A stretch of 64,000 nt of DNA from NCBI RefSeq assembly GCF_008369195.1, contig NZ_VOBC01000003.1, forward strand, positions 248,001 to 312,000. The letters are read 5' to 3'. Positions 27,029 to 35,711 of this stretch are shown here, piece by piece; the stretch's first letter is position 1, and every line of letters starts with the position of its first letter. The stretch comes from Sporosarcina sp. ANT_H38 (GTDB lineage Bacteria; Bacillota; Bacilli; Bacillales_A; Planococcaceae). Under the pieces are notes generated by a model. That model was not told where the DNA came from, searched no databases, and saw only the letters and a list, made by a program, of their open reading frames with translations. Made by a program: the position numbers and the translations under genes.

Positions 27029-27640
27029 TCATTTCTCGAATATCGTTTTGTACCATTCCGCCGCCGCATCCACTTCTGTACGCGTCAACGAATGGCCATT
27101 CATTTCCCAATGAACTTTCGTTGCTGCTCCTGCAGCTGTCAACAATTCATCCAAATCTTCCGCCTCTTTTGCAGGACACATCGGATCATTTTTCCCTGCG
27201 GCAATGAACACCGAAACGCCAGCCAATTTAGGCAAGTCGATTCCGCGTCTCGGAACCATTGGGTGATGAAGAATTGCTCCTTTCAATGCCTCTGCATAAT
27301 GGAACAGCAAACTTGCCGCGATGTTCGCTCCATTAGAATAACCAACCGCAATGACATTCAACCTGTCAAAACCGTTTTCTTTCGCAGATTCATCAAGAAA
27401 CGCATTTAATTCTTTCGTACGGAAGATTAAATCCTCCTCATCGAATACGCCTTCCGCCAATCTACGGAAGAAACGCGGCATACCGTTTTCAAGGACATTT
27501 CCCCGAACACTCAGTACACCTGCATCCGGGTCTATCAAATCGGCAAGTCCCAGTAAATCCTGTTCCGTACCTCCTGTGCCATGAAGCAAAAGCAACACCG
27601 GTTTCGATGTATCTTTTCCGGGTTTATATATATGTTTCAT
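27029..27640 (-). CDS. mhqD: MhqD-like carboxylesterase/phospholipase (alpha/beta hydrolase)
   Basis: A 203-residue alpha/beta hydrolase close to MhqD/YodD of the quinone-responsive MhqR regulon. Oxyanion region LLHGTGGTEQDLL near residue 18, nucleophile Ser102 in GYSNGAN, Asp152 in GKNDPMCP and His183 in GHSLT complete the triad. ATG 27640 is chosen over an upstream in-frame ATG because GGAGAGG lies 7 nt before it. It starts 16 nt after the dioxygenase stop. Confidence 0.88.
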   Translation of the reverse strand: MKHIYKPGKDTSKPVLLLLHGTGGTEQDLLGLADLIDPDAGVLSVRGNVLENGMPRFFRRLAEGVFDEEDLIFRTKELNAFLDESAKENGFDRLNVIAVGYSNGANIAASLLFHYAEALKGAILHHPMVPRRGIDLPKLAGVSVFIAAGKNDPMCPAKEAEDLDELLTAAGAATKVHWEMNGHSLTRTEVDAAAEWYKTIFEK

Positions 27641-27656
27641 AGTAAACCTCTCCTCA

Positions 27657-28595
27657 TCAATCAATTTCGCGCACTTCAAAGGGGATCAAAGATGATTCCA
27701 GCTGGTCGCGATTTTTTTCATATTGCGCTGGGAGCATTAGGCTTTCACCCATTGTTTCCACAGACTCGTCATGTGCAAAGCCTGGTACGTCAGTTGCAAT
27801 TTCAAACAAAATCTTTCCGTGTTCTCGGAAGTAAATCGCATTGAAATAGTTCCTGTCTTTCACCGGCGTCACGCCATAACCATGCGCTTCAACAAACGCT
27901 TTCCAGTCCAGCTGATCCGCATCATCCTCAGCACGCCAAGCGATATGGTGAACTGTGCCGACACCCATTTGTGCACGACCTGATGATGTCGTCTTCAAAT
28001 CGACGATATTGCCAATGTCTGCTGTCGAGCGAAATCGGATGTATTCGCCCTCTTCACCGATTTTTTCAAGCCCCATGACATGTTCAAGAAGATGAGCCGT
28101 TTTTTCAGGTTGAGTAGATAATAGCGTTGCGCCGCCGAAACCTTTTATGGCGACATCCGCAGTTACTTCACCGACCATCCATTCATTCTTTACCCCATCT
28201 TCTCGCTCGACAATCTCAATTTTCAAACCATGAGGGTCATCAAATGATAAATACGTTTCTCCAAAACGGTTTGATTTGATAAACGCAATCTTGAATTTCT
28301 CAAGACGCTTTTCCCAGAAATCCATCGCATCCATCGGTACTACATACGACGTAACACCCACTTGGCCATCCCCAATTGTTCCTTGGCGAGCATTAGCCCA
28401 TGTAAAAAATGTAATGATCGTACCCGGTGCGCCGTTTCCATTACCAAAGTAAAGATGGTACGTCCCCGGATCATCGAAGTTTACGGTTTGCTTTACAAGA
28501 CGCAACCCGAGAACACCAGCGTAAAAATCAACATTTTCTTGTGGATGTCCGACGATTGCAGTTATGTGATGAATACCCATTGTTTTTCTCGTCAT
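27657..28595 (-). CDS. mhqO: Ring-cleaving dioxygenase, MhqO/MhqE-like glyoxalase-fold protein
   Basis: A 312-residue vicinal-oxygen-chelate protein with two glyoxalase/bleomycin-resistance modules (residues 5-125 and 150-275). Putative metal ligands are the His in GIHHITAIVG, His in VHHIAWR, and Glu in HGKILFEIATD. MhqO-type enzymes open or thiol-adduct quinoid rings during electrophile stress. Start ATG 28595 behind GGGGAGAG. First gene of the operon, 17 nt before mhqD, directly under a predicted MhqR operator. Confidence 0.92.
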   Translation of the reverse strand: MTRKTMGIHHITAIVGHPQENVDFYAGVLGLRLVKQTVNFDDPGTYHLYFGNGNGAPGTIITFFTWANARQGTIGDGQVGVTSYVVPMDAMDFWEKRLEKFKIAFIKSNRFGETYLSFDDPHGLKIEIVEREDGVKNEWMVGEVTADVAIKGFGGATLLSTQPEKTAHLLEHVMGLEKIGEEGEYIRFRSTADIGNIVDLKTTSSGRAQMGVGTVHHIAWRAEDDADQLDWKAFVEAHGYGVTPVKDRNYFNAIYFREHGKILFEIATDVPGFAHDESVETMGESLMLPAQYEKNRDQLESSLIPFEVREID

Positions 28596-28629
28596 ATCAA
28601 TTCTCTCCCCGAATTAGTAAAAAGTTATT

Positions 28630-28676
28630 TATCTCGAATTCAAGGTAATCATAACAAGCGGAGTTTTCATTGTCAA
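28630..28676 (-). promoter_or_regulatory. Promoter and MhqR-like operator of the quinone operon
   Basis: Minus-strand sigma-A promoter TTGACA (28671-28676), 17 bp, TATGAT (28648-28653). Directly downstream, 28630-28647 read on the plus strand is TATCTCGAATTCAAGGTA, 16/18 to the B. subtilis MhqR inverted repeat tATCTcgaAtTCgAGATa as I remember it. No mhqR gene is in the window. Confidence 0.75.
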
Positions 28677-28679
28677 TAA

Positions 28680-28963
28680 GTTGGCTTGAAGAACAAAAAT
28701 TGTATGTAGGAAATGAGCGGCATACCAGCAACAACCGAGTCGTGGCTCGACTTGCTCAACAATTAACATCTTTACTTACAATTCAATCACGCCATTGTGT
28801 AATAGTTATATTGATTCTCTCCATTTTCCTTCGACATATTCAAGGCGCTATCTACTTGTATATAAAGCGTATCTGCTTCATCTATTCTCACCTTCGAAAA
28901 ACAGACAAGAATAATTCGTTATCTATGCAATTAGCACTGACTTTTGCCTTTCCTTTTCGGAGA
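28680..28963. other. Intergenic stretch without recognisable gene
   Basis: Open frames here have no ribosome site and no recognisable domain. I see only scattered AT-rich sequence; nothing can be assigned. Confidence 0.5.
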
Positions 28964-28999
28964 CAAAAAACCCTTCCTATAATGAAACCAGAAGGGCTT
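28964..28999 (-). terminator. Terminator of the DUF3238 gene
   Basis: CCCTTC...GAAGGG hairpin with 14-nt loop, TTTTTTG on the minus strand, 8 nt beyond the stop. Confidence 0.75.
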
Positions 29000-29007
29000 A
29001 ATATTTA

Positions 29008-30213
29008 CTATTCAAAATTAGAGATTCGCCAGTACTGCCACGCAATTACCTCGGACATCCACGCGAGCCCCTTACTTTCCGCTTGGTGAATTGAAACCCA
29101 GTCGTTTACATCACCACGCATCAGGTAAATCTCATGATGAGGCGCCTGATCGTGGTAGCCCCCCATATCAAATGTCCCGTCCCGCCGCATAACTGCCCGT
29201 ACTTCATAGTTGATGTCAGGTGCCGTTGTAAGAGGGTTGCCAACAGCATGCATGAGATGGAATCCCGCTTCTTCCTTCCCATGATTTGTCCGTTTCAATG
29301 TAATCCCATCGTGTGAAGCAGTTGCTTGTTTCCTAAAACGTTTCAAAGTGTCACAGACAAGCGACTGACCAACATCTCTCGTAAACGTCAGCGGAGAACG
29401 TTCGAGATCATATGCCAGTTCGACGTCGACTCGTGTACGATAACTGGCTCCATTTGAATCGAATCCCCTATCATCTCCTTTAAAATAACGATTTCGCGAC
29501 AAAATATTCGGATTCAAAACCCAGTCATCCTTCAAAAACGTCATGTAGCGGAATGCCCATCTATCTACATTCGGGGGACGGACTCTGTCTTGAACAGGCT
29601 TCAGCAACTCCTTCGGTTTGGCGATGGCCTTTGTCACCGAAAACCGTTCTATCGTTGCTGCTTCCTTCGATGAAACCGGATTCAACATCCCAAAAATAGT
29701 GGAGACAACCGATTGAAACACGTTGAATCGTTCTCCTGACTTCGCAAGCGAACGCTTAGATTCAATGGTATACGTATAGATTTCATCCAACGAAAAATCC
29801 CTGTCAATGTAACGATTGTCGACCACCGTTGCCAAATGCTTCCCGTTTCGGTAAACGTCATATTCAACGACATCTTTAATTTCCTCCCAAGACAACGCAA
29901 TTTGCGTCTTTGCAACAATCGTTGTCATGACAAGCGACTGGAGCGGACTTTCTTTGTTTTTCTGTTCTGCAAATGCTGACGTTTGCAATGCAATAACCTC
30001 TACAACAATACCCTCTTCAACACGTTCGATTACGTAATTATATAGTTTCGCATGCTTGAAATCACCGTCACTAAATTCGGAAACAGTTCCTTCATACAAA
30101 TGATGTCCATCTTTATAGACGTTGTAGGTTCCTCCGACATCATTCCATGTAAAATAAATCAAATCCGCCTTATGCAAAACAGTTTGTATTTCAAATGATT
30201 TCTTCATCCGCAC
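29008..30213 (-). CDS. DUF3238 protein with fibronectin-III-like N-terminal repeats
   Basis: A 401-residue protein. The first 180 residues contain two Fn3-like repeats, each ending in a Y-x-V-Y-(K/R)-(D/N)-G-(H/K) hairpin (YNVYKDGHHLYEG and YDVYRNGKHLATV) and a YNYVIE/YTYTIE strand. The C-terminal DUF3238 domain has RYMTFLKDDW, FKGDDRGFDS and YRTRVDVELAYD, then a HAVGNPL...INYEV pattern. No signal peptide is visible, so it may be cytosolic or released otherwise. GTG 30213 follows GAGGGG by 6 nt. Domain function is unknown. Confidence 0.85.
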   Translation of the reverse strand: MRMKKSFEIQTVLHKADLIYFTWNDVGGTYNVYKDGHHLYEGTVSEFSDGDFKHAKLYNYVIERVEEGIVVEVIALQTSAFAEQKNKESPLQSLVMTTIVAKTQIALSWEEIKDVVEYDVYRNGKHLATVVDNRYIDRDFSLDEIYTYTIESKRSLAKSGERFNVFQSVVSTIFGMLNPVSSKEAATIERFSVTKAIAKPKELLKPVQDRVRPPNVDRWAFRYMTFLKDDWVLNPNILSRNRYFKGDDRGFDSNGASYRTRVDVELAYDLERSPLTFTRDVGQSLVCDTLKRFRKQATASHDGITLKRTNHGKEEAGFHLMHAVGNPLTTAPDINYEVRAVMRRDGTFDMGGYHDQAPHHEIYLMRGDVNDWVSIHQAESKGLAWMSEVIAWQYWRISNFE

Positions 30214-30262
30214 ATCACACCCCTCACTTGGAAGTGTGGTGTATTTCGCGAATGGTTAAACA

Positions 30263-30922
30263 TTACATTTCAATACCTGTTAACGAAAGAAGAACTGCGC
30301 CTTTTAAACGACTTGCTGCTTCTCCAGGATCTTTTTCTTCCGAAATTGCGGAAATAACTGCTACCCCTGATGCGCCAGCTTTAATGACAGCGCCAGCTCT
30401 GCGTTCTGAAATCCCGCCAATCGCAACAATTGGTAATCCAGGTAGCAACGATGCCACCTCCCTAATTGTGTCAATTCCAATAACAGGGTGCATATCTGTT
30501 TTCGTCTGCGTCTCGTAAACTGGACCCAGACCGATATAATCAGCACCAGCATCAGCTGCCGCCATCGCTTCCTTTACATTATGCGCAGAAACACCAATCA
30601 GCATATCTGGACCGACCTTGTCACGCACAACTGATATATATCCGTCTTCCTGCCCGATATGAATACCATCCGCACCCATTTCAATCGCAAGCTCTATATC
30701 ATCATTAACGATGAAGGGTACACTATTTTGTTCACATAATTGCTGACACGCCCGTGCGAAAGTCTTCAATTCTGCACCAGTTAACGCACCGTGCCCTTTT
30801 TCACGTAATTGAAAGCTCGTAACGCCGCCTTTAAGCGCCTCTTCTAAGACATGCAACGGATCGCGTCCCGCCAAATTCACCGTGCCCATGATGAAATACA
30901 AGTTAACTGTTTGCTTATCCAT
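30263..30922 (-). CDS. thiE: Thiamine-phosphate synthase
   Basis: ThiE joins HMP pyrophosphate and thiazole phosphate into thiamine phosphate. The 219-residue TIM barrel has LQLREKG-type FQLREKGHG (residue 36 on), VNDDIELAIEMGADGIHIGQED, GVSAHNVKEA, YIGLGPVYETQTK and the phosphate loop AIGGISERRA. ATG 30922 overlaps the end of the decayed thiD by 8 nt, showing the old thiD-thiE operon. No TPP riboswitch was seen upstream. With thiD broken here, the cell must use another ThiD or salvage. Confidence 0.95.
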   Translation of the reverse strand: MDKQTVNLYFIMGTVNLAGRDPLHVLEEALKGGVTSFQLREKGHGALTGAELKTFARACQQLCEQNSVPFIVNDDIELAIEMGADGIHIGQEDGYISVVRDKVGPDMLIGVSAHNVKEAMAAADAGADYIGLGPVYETQTKTDMHPVIGIDTIREVASLLPGLPIVAIGGISERRAGAVIKAGASGVAVISAISEEKDPGEAASRLKGAVLLSLTGIEM

Positions 30923-31592
30923 AAACTACAACCCCTTCCATTGTCTTATTGCCAAGGCGTCCATATGTCCAATGATTTGTCGGACCATGACCGCCACCAA
31001 TCTCCAATCCATCTTCAATTGCTACGTGGATGAAACATTTTGCAGAAACAACTGCATTCGCCGCCGTTTCCCCATTTGGCCGAAAATGCTGTCAGTGCCG
31101 CTGAATACGTGCACCCGGTTGCCTGCCCGCCCCCATGAACAAATCTTCTGCATATCGCGCTTCTTTCCGACGGCCCCCTTTAATGAGAACTGCCCTGGCG
31201 CTCAATGCTATTATATGTTTCGCTGCTTTCTCTATGTCTGCAGCCGTTTTTATCCATTCCAGCAAGCACTTCTGCCTCCGGAATAGTAGATGTAACAATA
31301 GCCGCAAGGGGTATAAGCACCTTCTTCAATGCTTCAATAACCCCCTGTATTTGCGCTTAACTAATAGTCGGATCAGTCGGTTGTATTGCAGACACCCAAA
31401 TCTATTTTGCGCTGTTAACGCCGTCAATGCCGTTATACCAAACACACCTAATTCCTGAAATGTCTTCAAGTTCGCCTGTACACCTGCCCCGCCACCACTA
31501 TCCGTCGCGCACCAAATATGTAAGTGCACAATGGAGTCCAGTGAAAACGCTTTGGCTACTACTAAGAAGGCGCCTTCGCTTAATTCATACAT
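30915..31592 (-). pseudogene. thiD: thiD (HMP/HMP-P kinase) pseudogene
   Basis: Pieces of ThiD are spread over different minus-strand frames in the right order: [20 protein letters not shown] with [11 protein letters not shown] (about 31505-31395), then IPLAAIVTSTIPEAEVLAG (about 31315-31260), TAADIEKAAKHIIALSARAV with LIKGG (about 31250-31170), TGCTYSAALTA (about 31110) and AIEDGLEIGGGHGPTNHW (about 31025-30970) to a stop at 30915. At least three frameshifts separate them, the clearest near 31395-31330, 31255 and 31090. The first motif also has CATDSGGG in place of the usual AGSDSGGG. It cannot give a full-length kinase. Confidence 0.9.
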
Positions 31593-31720
31593 GTATTCAT
31601 AGGTTCAACATATATAGTAAGCCGATTTTCCCTTTACCTATTTCATAAGCAAACTGGTTATTCCGTTCCAAGGTCGGGAAGAGTATAGGTAAGGACATAA
31701 ACAGAAAGAAGGAGCAGCTT

Positions 31721-31834
31721 ATGCACAAAGCAGACAGCAGACAGAATAATCCCGACAAATCCATGTGGATCAGCCTTTTCGGAGTACTCGTAATTATTGC
31801 AGGGGTCATTATAACCAATCTTACAATGCGTTAA
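31721..31834 (+). CDS. 37-residue single-pass membrane peptide
   Basis: The frame starts MHKADSRQNNPDKSMW and ends in a 20-residue hydrophobic helix (SLFGVLVIIAGVIITNL). AAGGAG lies 8 nt before ATG 31721, and a perfect terminator begins 7 nt after the stop. Ribosome site, helix and terminator together make a real small gene likely. Function unknown. Confidence 0.65.
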   Translation: MHKADSRQNNPDKSMWISLFGVLVIIAGVIITNLTMR

Positions 31835-31840
31835 CTGCCT

Positions 31841-31870
31841 AACAGGTCGACATCCAATCGACCTGTTTTT
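31841..31870 (+). terminator. Terminator of the 37-residue peptide gene
   Basis: AACAGGTCGA-CATCCAA-TCGACCTGTT hairpin with TTTTT tail on the plus strand. Confidence 0.85.
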
Positions 31871-32411
31871 AGTACGTACTCCAAATTCTTTCTACTTCCG
31901 AGTCCTCGTCCTTAATTCGAACAACATACACATCCGGATTCGTCAGTGTCTGCCAGTGCTCAAAACCGAATCGCTCATCGTAACTCATTACTAACAGCGC
32001 CATTAAATTGCCGTGCGTCACAAGAACTGTCCGCGAACCGTCACGAAGTTCATCCACAACATCACAGACCCTTGAAATCGCTTCATTCGAAGACTCTCCG
32101 CCCTCATATTTTAAATGGAGATCCAAAAATGTATCTTCCAGCTTTATCAACCAATCCTCGAAATCTCTCGAACTTAGTACACGCTCTCCAAGCCGACTAT
32201 CCACCTCTACATGTAGCTTCTTACGCTCCGCTAAAGGCCAGCCCGTCTGACGCGCACGAGAAAATGGACTTGTAATAATCCGATCCACTTCGATATCTTC
32301 GAAAAACTCTACAAGCTTTCCCGCCTGCAATATCCCTTTTGCGGTCAATTCCACTTCGGGCGCCTGCCCTTCTGCCGAACAATGACGCACAATGTAAATA
32401 ACTTTTTCCAT
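31869..32411 (-). CDS. Histidine phosphatase superfamily protein
   Basis: A 180-residue phosphoglycerate-mutase-like phosphatase. The phospho-accepting His lies in YIVRHCSAEGQ (RHC instead of the common RHG), followed by ITSPFSRARQT, GGESSNEAISRV and the second catalytic His in VLVTHGNLMAL. No cap domain suggests a small-molecule phosphatase. ATG 32411; single gene. The substrate is unknown. Confidence 0.88.
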   Translation of the reverse strand: MEKVIYIVRHCSAEGQAPEVELTAKGILQAGKLVEFFEDIEVDRIITSPFSRARQTGWPLAERKKLHVEVDSRLGERVLSSRDFEDWLIKLEDTFLDLHLKYEGGESSNEAISRVCDVVDELRDGSRTVLVTHGNLMALLVMSYDERFGFEHWQTLTNPDVYVVRIKDEDSEVERIWSTY

Positions 32412-32607
32412 ACCCGATTCACCCCATTCTTTTTAATAACCAGGCATACAACCCATTCACAAAATAGCTATAGTCATCCCTAGTACTCTTTTTCCCTGCT
32501 ATACTCCAAAGAAAACATCTAATTTTTCTGACACCTTAAAATTATCAAGCACAAGCGTTGAATTGCAAGCATCATTTCAAACCGCAAATTACCTATCTGA
32601 TATGAAT

Positions 32608-32664
32608 AAAAAAAGTAGTAAAACGCCTATCTCAATGAAGAGTAGAGTATTTACTACATTTTTT
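32608..32664 (-). terminator. Terminator-like hairpin downstream of the phosphonate operon
   Basis: GTAGTAAA...TTTACTAC arms with T-tracts on both strands, 100 nt beyond the phnX stop. The rest of 32412-32765 is AT-rich and shows no gene. Confidence 0.65.
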
Positions 32665-32765
32665 CGCTATGCAAGTTAAATTTAAGCACTTGCCATTAGT
32701 TTCGATTTTTTTTGATGTACTAACAACTGAACCGCATTACCAGCGTCACACGTTATTTTTTCTCC

Positions 32766-33599
32766 CTAGGCAAGCGCTAATGCTAATCTTGAATTAGGCC
32801 TCTTACCATCTGAAATAAGACTATTTATACGCTCTATGAGCTCGGGAAGTTCACGCATCGTTAGAATCGTAAAGTCCGCACCATTTTGCATAAAGGAATT
32901 TTCTGTTTTAGAGATTGCAGTTTCTTTATCAGCTTCTGACAAACGCGTAAATCCGTCTAAATCCTGTCCCATTTCAGAGCTTCCTATAATGACGCCAACT
33001 GACCAAACACCCGCATTAACGCCCTCTTTAATATCTGAAACCGTATCGCCTACTTTTACTACCTTCCATGATGCCGATAGTTTAAGTTGCTCCATATTCC
33101 GATAAATCATATAAGGGTACGGTCTTCCAATCGAATTTGTGTCATCAGGGGTCACAAAGACGTCTGGGTAATACCCCTTCTCCAACGCATTCGGAACTAC
33201 GACATCCATCATTGTATTTGTATAGCCCGTTGTCGATCCAATTTTCAATCCTCGACCTCTTAATACGTCCATTGTTTCTATAACTCCGGGAATTGGATCC
33301 GTGTACGCTGACAATGAAGCCATCAATGCAGGCACAAATTTCGCATACAAATTCTCTACATCTTGTTCGTTAAATAATCTCCCATACTTTTCTTCCCATA
33401 ATACTGCTATTCTAGGCATGTACAACATAGCGCGAATATGATCAATTTTCAGCATCCCCATTGGCTCTCTTGCTTCTCCCATTGTCACGTCAATACCAGC
33501 ATCTTTAAAGATATCAACAAATACATTTACAGGTGCAAAACAGCCAAAATCTACTGTTGTCCCAGCCCAATCCAATATGACGCCTTCTACTTTATTCAT
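32766..33599 (-). CDS. phnX: Phosphonoacetaldehyde hydrolase (phosphonatase)
   Basis: A HAD-fold enzyme that cleaves phosphonoacetaldehyde to acetaldehyde and phosphate. From ATG 33599 the 277-residue product has the nucleophile Asp10 in ILDWAGTTVD, Schiff-base Lys51 in EPMGMLKIDHI (diagnostic for PhnX), GSTTGYTNTMMD and the GDTVSDIKEG motif. It overlaps the phnW stop by 4 nt. Last gene of the 2-aminoethylphosphonate (2-AEP) operon. Confidence 0.96.
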   Translation of the reverse strand: MNKVEGVILDWAGTTVDFGCFAPVNVFVDIFKDAGIDVTMGEAREPMGMLKIDHIRAMLYMPRIAVLWEEKYGRLFNEQDVENLYAKFVPALMASLSAYTDPIPGVIETMDVLRGRGLKIGSTTGYTNTMMDVVVPNALEKGYYPDVFVTPDDTNSIGRPYPYMIYRNMEQLKLSASWKVVKVGDTVSDIKEGVNAGVWSVGVIIGSSEMGQDLDGFTRLSEADKETAISKTENSFMQNGADFTILTMRELPELIERINSLISDGKRPNSRLALALA

Positions 33600-34690
33600 T
33601 TTGCCACCACTTTCATATACTCTTCTACACCAACACATAATTCCTCTATATCTTCTTCATAGATTTCACCTATATTGCCAATGCGGAAAGTATCTATGTT
33701 CGTCAGCTTACCTGGATAAATGACATAACCTCTGTCTTTGATAAACGAATAGAATGCTTCAAAGTCGAACTGTTCATTTGGAAAAAGGAAAGTTGTAATA
33801 ATGGGCGATTGTTTGTCAGCTGTGATATAGGCATGTATATTTATTTTTTCAAATCGCTCTCTTAACAAGCGATTATTATGCTGATACCGGGAAAATCTAG
33901 CTGGGATACCGCCTTCTTCAACTAATTCTTCCAACGCTTTTGCGAATGCAGCTACTACATGCGTTGGGGATGTATAACGCCATTTCCCATCCTTGTTCAT
34001 CTCTTTCCACTGATCATATAAATCCAGCGACAAACTACGTGCATTGCCTTCACATGCGACAAGCTTCTCAATTTTTGCGATGACAAATCCAAACCCAGGG
34101 ACCCCTTGAATGCATTTATTTGCGCTACTAATTAAATAATCAATTTCAAGTTCAGCTACATTGATCTCCATCCCACCAAAGCTACTCATAGCATCAATGA
34201 TTAGTGTTTTCCCTTGTTCCTTCGCTAAGTTCGAAATCATCTCAATCGGATTTAAAATACCTGTCGTTGTTTCACAATGAACCATTGCGATATGCGTAAT
34301 TTCTTGATCGTCTATTAAAATACGTCTTATCTCGTCTTCCTTCGGATAGTCATTGTATGCCACACTATATTCTACGTAATTAAGTCCAATATACTGAGCC
34401 ATTTTCACAATACGTTCGCCATAAGCACCATTCGTTACAATCAGCACTTTATCGTCTCTTGAAACGGCAGTCGTCAGTACCGATTCAACGACAAACGAAC
34501 CACTTCCTTGCATAAGTACAGTCGTATATTCCTCTTTTGTAGCACATGCGAATTCAAGAAGCTGGGATCTGATTTTTTGTGTAATTTCTTTATAGTCTTG
34601 CTCCCATGTGCAACGATCAAGCAGCATTTCCTGTTTTACCGTACTTGTAGTTGTCAACGGGCCAGGCGTTAGTAGTTTATAAGTATTCAT
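33596..34690 (-). CDS. phnW: 2-aminoethylphosphonate-pyruvate transaminase
   Basis: A PLP class V aminotransferase that converts 2-AEP plus pyruvate to phosphonoacetaldehyde plus alanine. The 364-residue protein begins MNTYKLLTPGPLTTT, with MQGSGSFVVES (cofactor phosphate), VHCETTTGI, and Lys192 in SSANKCIQGVPG as the PLP lysine. Length fits PhnW. Coupled to phnX and 21 nt downstream of the binding-protein gene. Confidence 0.96.
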   Translation of the reverse strand: MNTYKLLTPGPLTTTSTVKQEMLLDRCTWEQDYKEITQKIRSQLLEFACATKEEYTTVLMQGSGSFVVESVLTTAVSRDDKVLIVTNGAYGERIVKMAQYIGLNYVEYSVAYNDYPKEDEIRRILIDDQEITHIAMVHCETTTGILNPIEMISNLAKEQGKTLIIDAMSSFGGMEINVAELEIDYLISSANKCIQGVPGFGFVIAKIEKLVACEGNARSLSLDLYDQWKEMNKDGKWRYTSPTHVVAAFAKALEELVEEGGIPARFSRYQHNNRLLRERFEKINIHAYITADKQSPIITTFLFPNEQFDFEAFYSFIKDRGYVIYPGKLTNIDTFRIGNIGEIYEEDIEELCVGVEEYMKVVAK

Positions 34691-34711
34691 ATTCTTTCAC
34701 TCTCCCTAATT

Positions 34712-35698
34712 TTAATTAGCTGATTTAAAGAATTCTCGATGCTGCTGTAAGAGTTCAACGGTTAATGGTTGTTCAAATTGCATCGCATGAGCCGGTTTGT
34801 TCACATCCATCACTCTTTCACCTTCGTAAAGCGCAACCGGATAATGTGTCAGCAACTCTTTTCGAGCATTTTTCGTAATTATTTCGGCCATGACCATTGC
34901 TAAACTTGTTGTTGCATCGTCTTTATTCACAACCGCAATTGATTCTGTAAGAGAAAAGTTACCTTCAATTGGATCGACATACTCAATCGGTAAGCCCGAT
35001 TCTTTAGCCATTACTGCCTGGTAACGCAAACCAAAACCAGCAGCCACTTCGCCAGCTTGGACTTTCTTAATAGGACCTGAACCTGAACTTTCAAGATGTG
35101 GACCCGTATTGGCTATTAAATCTTGGAGAACCGCTTTCCCATCTTGTTCCCCATATTCGCTAACAATCGCTTGGACTAGCAACCAACCCGTTGAAGAGTC
35201 CATAATATTTGGAATCGACACCAAACCCTTAAACTCAGGTTTCGCCAAATCTTTCAGGGAAGTTGGCATCGCCAAACCCTTTTGCTTGAATACTTCTGTA
35301 TTAACAAAAATGGACCCTGTATTGCCTAAAATCGGTGCATAATAGGGCAAATTTTGTTCTAACGCATTTGTACTAAACGTTAAGTCCTTAAACATGGCAT
35401 GTTGTTTTTGAGCACTTTCGATGAAATAAGAACTCATCGCCACAACATCTGCTTCGATTTTATCGCCCTCTGCCATCAGTTTCCCGCCTAATTCGGAAGT
35501 TCCTAAAGATTGAAGCACATATTCCCCTTCATATCCCGCATCATTCAATGCATTTTCCATAGCCCCAGAGGCCGCTTCATCCCCATTTGTATAAATAACA
35601 ACCTGTCCTTCATCGGCATTGCCACTGTTACGCCCCGCCCATATAAACACTAAACTTAAAGCAATTAGCGACAATACGATTACCTTCATCTTTTTCAC
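34712..35698 (-). CDS. 2-AEP ABC transporter substrate-binding protein
   Basis: A 328-residue periplasmic-type binding protein (PhnS-like) with GQVVIYTNGDE at the N-lobe start, SLGTSELGGKLMAEG and the STGWLLVQAIV hinge region. GTG 35698 is chosen because GAGGGGGA lies 7 nt upstream; the long N-terminal extension in the frame is not needed. The signal sequence MKKMKVIVLSLIALSLVFIWAG is followed by Arg where a lipoprotein Cys would be expected; CGT is one transition from TGT. So either it is secreted without a lipid, is kept by an uncleaved signal, or the site is mutated. Confidence 0.88.
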   Translation of the reverse strand: MKKMKVIVLSLIALSLVFIWAGRNSGNADEGQVVIYTNGDEAASGAMENALNDAGYEGEYVLQSLGTSELGGKLMAEGDKIEADVVAMSSYFIESAQKQHAMFKDLTFSTNALEQNLPYYAPILGNTGSIFVNTEVFKQKGLAMPTSLKDLAKPEFKGLVSIPNIMDSSTGWLLVQAIVSEYGEQDGKAVLQDLIANTGPHLESSGSGPIKKVQAGEVAAGFGLRYQAVMAKESGLPIEYVDPIEGNFSLTESIAVVNKDDATTSLAMVMAEIITKNARKELLTHYPVALYEGERVMDVNKPAHAMQFEQPLTVELLQQHREFFKSAN

Positions 35699-35711
35699 TA
35701 TAATATCCCCC

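Noticed and set aside
28670..29089. 139-codon plus-strand frame
   Set aside because: No ribosome site; it runs through a terminator and into the DUF3238 gene on the other strand.
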